From JAAYBQ01 sp035403465 (lineage in GTDB: Bacteria; Spirochaetota; UBA4802; UBA5550), in assembly GCA_035403465.1 (NCBI GenBank), contig DAONFG010000012.1:1-64000 (forward strand): a DNA stretch of 64,000 nt. Direction: 5' to 3'. Shown here piece after piece: positions 63,310 through 64,000 of the stretch. The notes beneath the pieces were generated by a model. It was not told the origin of the DNA. It searched no databases and saw nothing but the letters and a program-made list of their open reading frames with translations. The stretch's first letter is position 1; each line of letters begins with the position of its first letter. Made by a program: the position numbers and the translations under genes.

Positions 63310-64000
63310 AGATACTTGATTCTGCTATCAGGCGACGGATAACAACGACCATGGCTTTTACAGGTCTATGCCTTATCGGCGCGATATCAGCTTCACGCCT
63401 CCCTGTTGAGCTGCTCCCCGATATTGAGCTCCCGCGTCTCACCGTGATCACACCATTTGAAAACGCGGCGCCTTCAGAGATCGAAAAGCTTGTGACATCG
63501 CGGATTGAAGAGGCTGTCACAGGAGTCAGTGGAGTTACCTCTGTCTCATCTGAATCTATCGAGGGGCTCAGCATTGTAAAGATCACGTTCCAGTGGGGCA
63601 CAGATATGGATATGGCCCTGATAGAAGCCAAGGAGAAGGCTGACCTTGTGAAGTGTGAACTTCCGGAGGATACAGGGCAGTCAATTGTAGTCAAGTACGA
63701 TCCATCCGATGATCCGGTTATGATATATTCTGTTTCACTCAGAAGCGGTGAAAACAGTTCCGTGCGGCGCAGGGTAGAGAAAGAAATCGTACCATTTGTT
63801 GAAAGGATAAACGGTGTATCCCTTGTAGATATACTTGGAGGTGATAAACGGGAGATTCACATAGACATCGATAACGCCAGGCTCTTTGCCCACAATCTTT
63901 CACTGTCAGATGTTGCGCGAAGGATTGACCTTTCAAATTACAACTATCCCGCGGGCAGCCTTGTAAAGGGCGACATGGAGTACCAGGTGCGCACCGTGGG
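63306..64000 (+). CDS. RND efflux transporter (partial, 5' end only)
   Basis: 231 residues are visible before the window ends. It opens MKILDSAIRRRITTTMAFT, an inner-membrane helix, then SRLPVELLPDIELPRLTVIT and AAPSEIEKLVTSRIEEAV, the pore-domain start of AcrB/MdtBC-type pumps. Full length should be over 1000 residues. Substrate (drug, lipid or metal) cannot be told. Start overlaps the MFP stop. Confidence 0.9.
   Translation, partial: MKILDSAIRRRITTTMAFTGLCLIGAISASRLPVELLPDIELPRLTVITPFENAAPSEIEKLVTSRIEEAVTGVSGVTSVSSESIEGLSIVKITFQWGTDMDMALIEAKEKADLVKCELPEDTGQSIVVKYDPSDDPVMIYSVSLRSGENSSVRRRVEKEIVPFVERINGVSLVDILGGDKREIHIDIDNARLFAHNLSLSDVARRIDLSNYNYPAGSLVKGDMEYQVRTV

Overview
The window looks like a chromosomal piece of an uncultured, flagellated, rod-building diderm bacterium, most likely a member of the Spirochaetota. 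The outer membrane is implied by a TolC/RND system, lipoproteins and a CsgG-like barrel protein. The best lineage evidence is the hook protein FlgE. It carries a Lys and a Cys at positions 166/179 (165/178 if the second of two start ATGs is used), the pair known to form the lysinoalanine cross-link in spirochaete hooks. A DUF4954 beta-helix protein, a bactofilin and the fliK-flgD-flgE order agree with this. No rRNA, tRNA, CRISPR array or recombinase gene was seen.

Region by region. 1-32 kb is mostly housekeeping: a DUF4954 protein running off the left edge, a multi-PAS hybrid histidine kinase, pdxS-pdxT (vitamin B6), glmS, a VOC protein, a KDPG-aldolase-family enzyme with an RNA methyltransferase-like gene, mreBCD-mrdA-rodA (cell elongation), fliK-flgD-flgE, rnfC-rnfD, thyX, a minus-strand Trm112-like/SurA_N-like/CheX group, comF, a STAS protein, a polyprenyl synthase, bactofilin and a half-size TauE. 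32.5-42.4 kb holds amrS, metK and nucleotide-sugar genes: a UDP-glucuronate-epimerase-like gene, gmd, and rmlA, rmlC, rmlD, rmlB for dTDP-L-rhamnose. A vapBC pair sits between gmd and rmlA. 48.3-55 kb is an AT-rich O-antigen-type block with a flippase, glycosyltransferases, a methyltransferase and decayed genes. 55-64 kb has a CsgG-like protein, a tripartite HipBST toxin-antitoxin module, and a lipoprotein-lipoprotein-TolC-MFP-RND operon that runs off the right edge.

The most unusual structure is at 41.3-48.3 kb. Downstream of an intact rmlB lie four accessory cassettes: an AlbA_2/Schlafen-type ATP-binding protein, an MNT-HEPN pair, an AAA/DUF4143 ATPase, and an AbiEii-type nucleotidyltransferase with a small partner. 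Each is followed by another, different-length and sequence-divergent copy of the 3' end of rmlB. In three of the four, the last cassette gene stops within a few bases of where the rmlB homology resumes. A similar arrangement occurs at 56.9-59.2 kb, where HipBST and a MITE-like element lie between a truncated and a full copy of the 5' end of a lipoprotein gene. Both look like defence or toxin-antitoxin modules accumulated at partial duplications of host genes, with no integrase visible.

Repeats: two copies, in opposite orientation, of a MITE-like element of about 285-290 bp (39.4 and 58.8 kb); five copies of a palindromic intergenic element starting GTCAYTGCGA; and a terminator-like GC hairpin lying in frame inside the membrane-fusion-protein gene.
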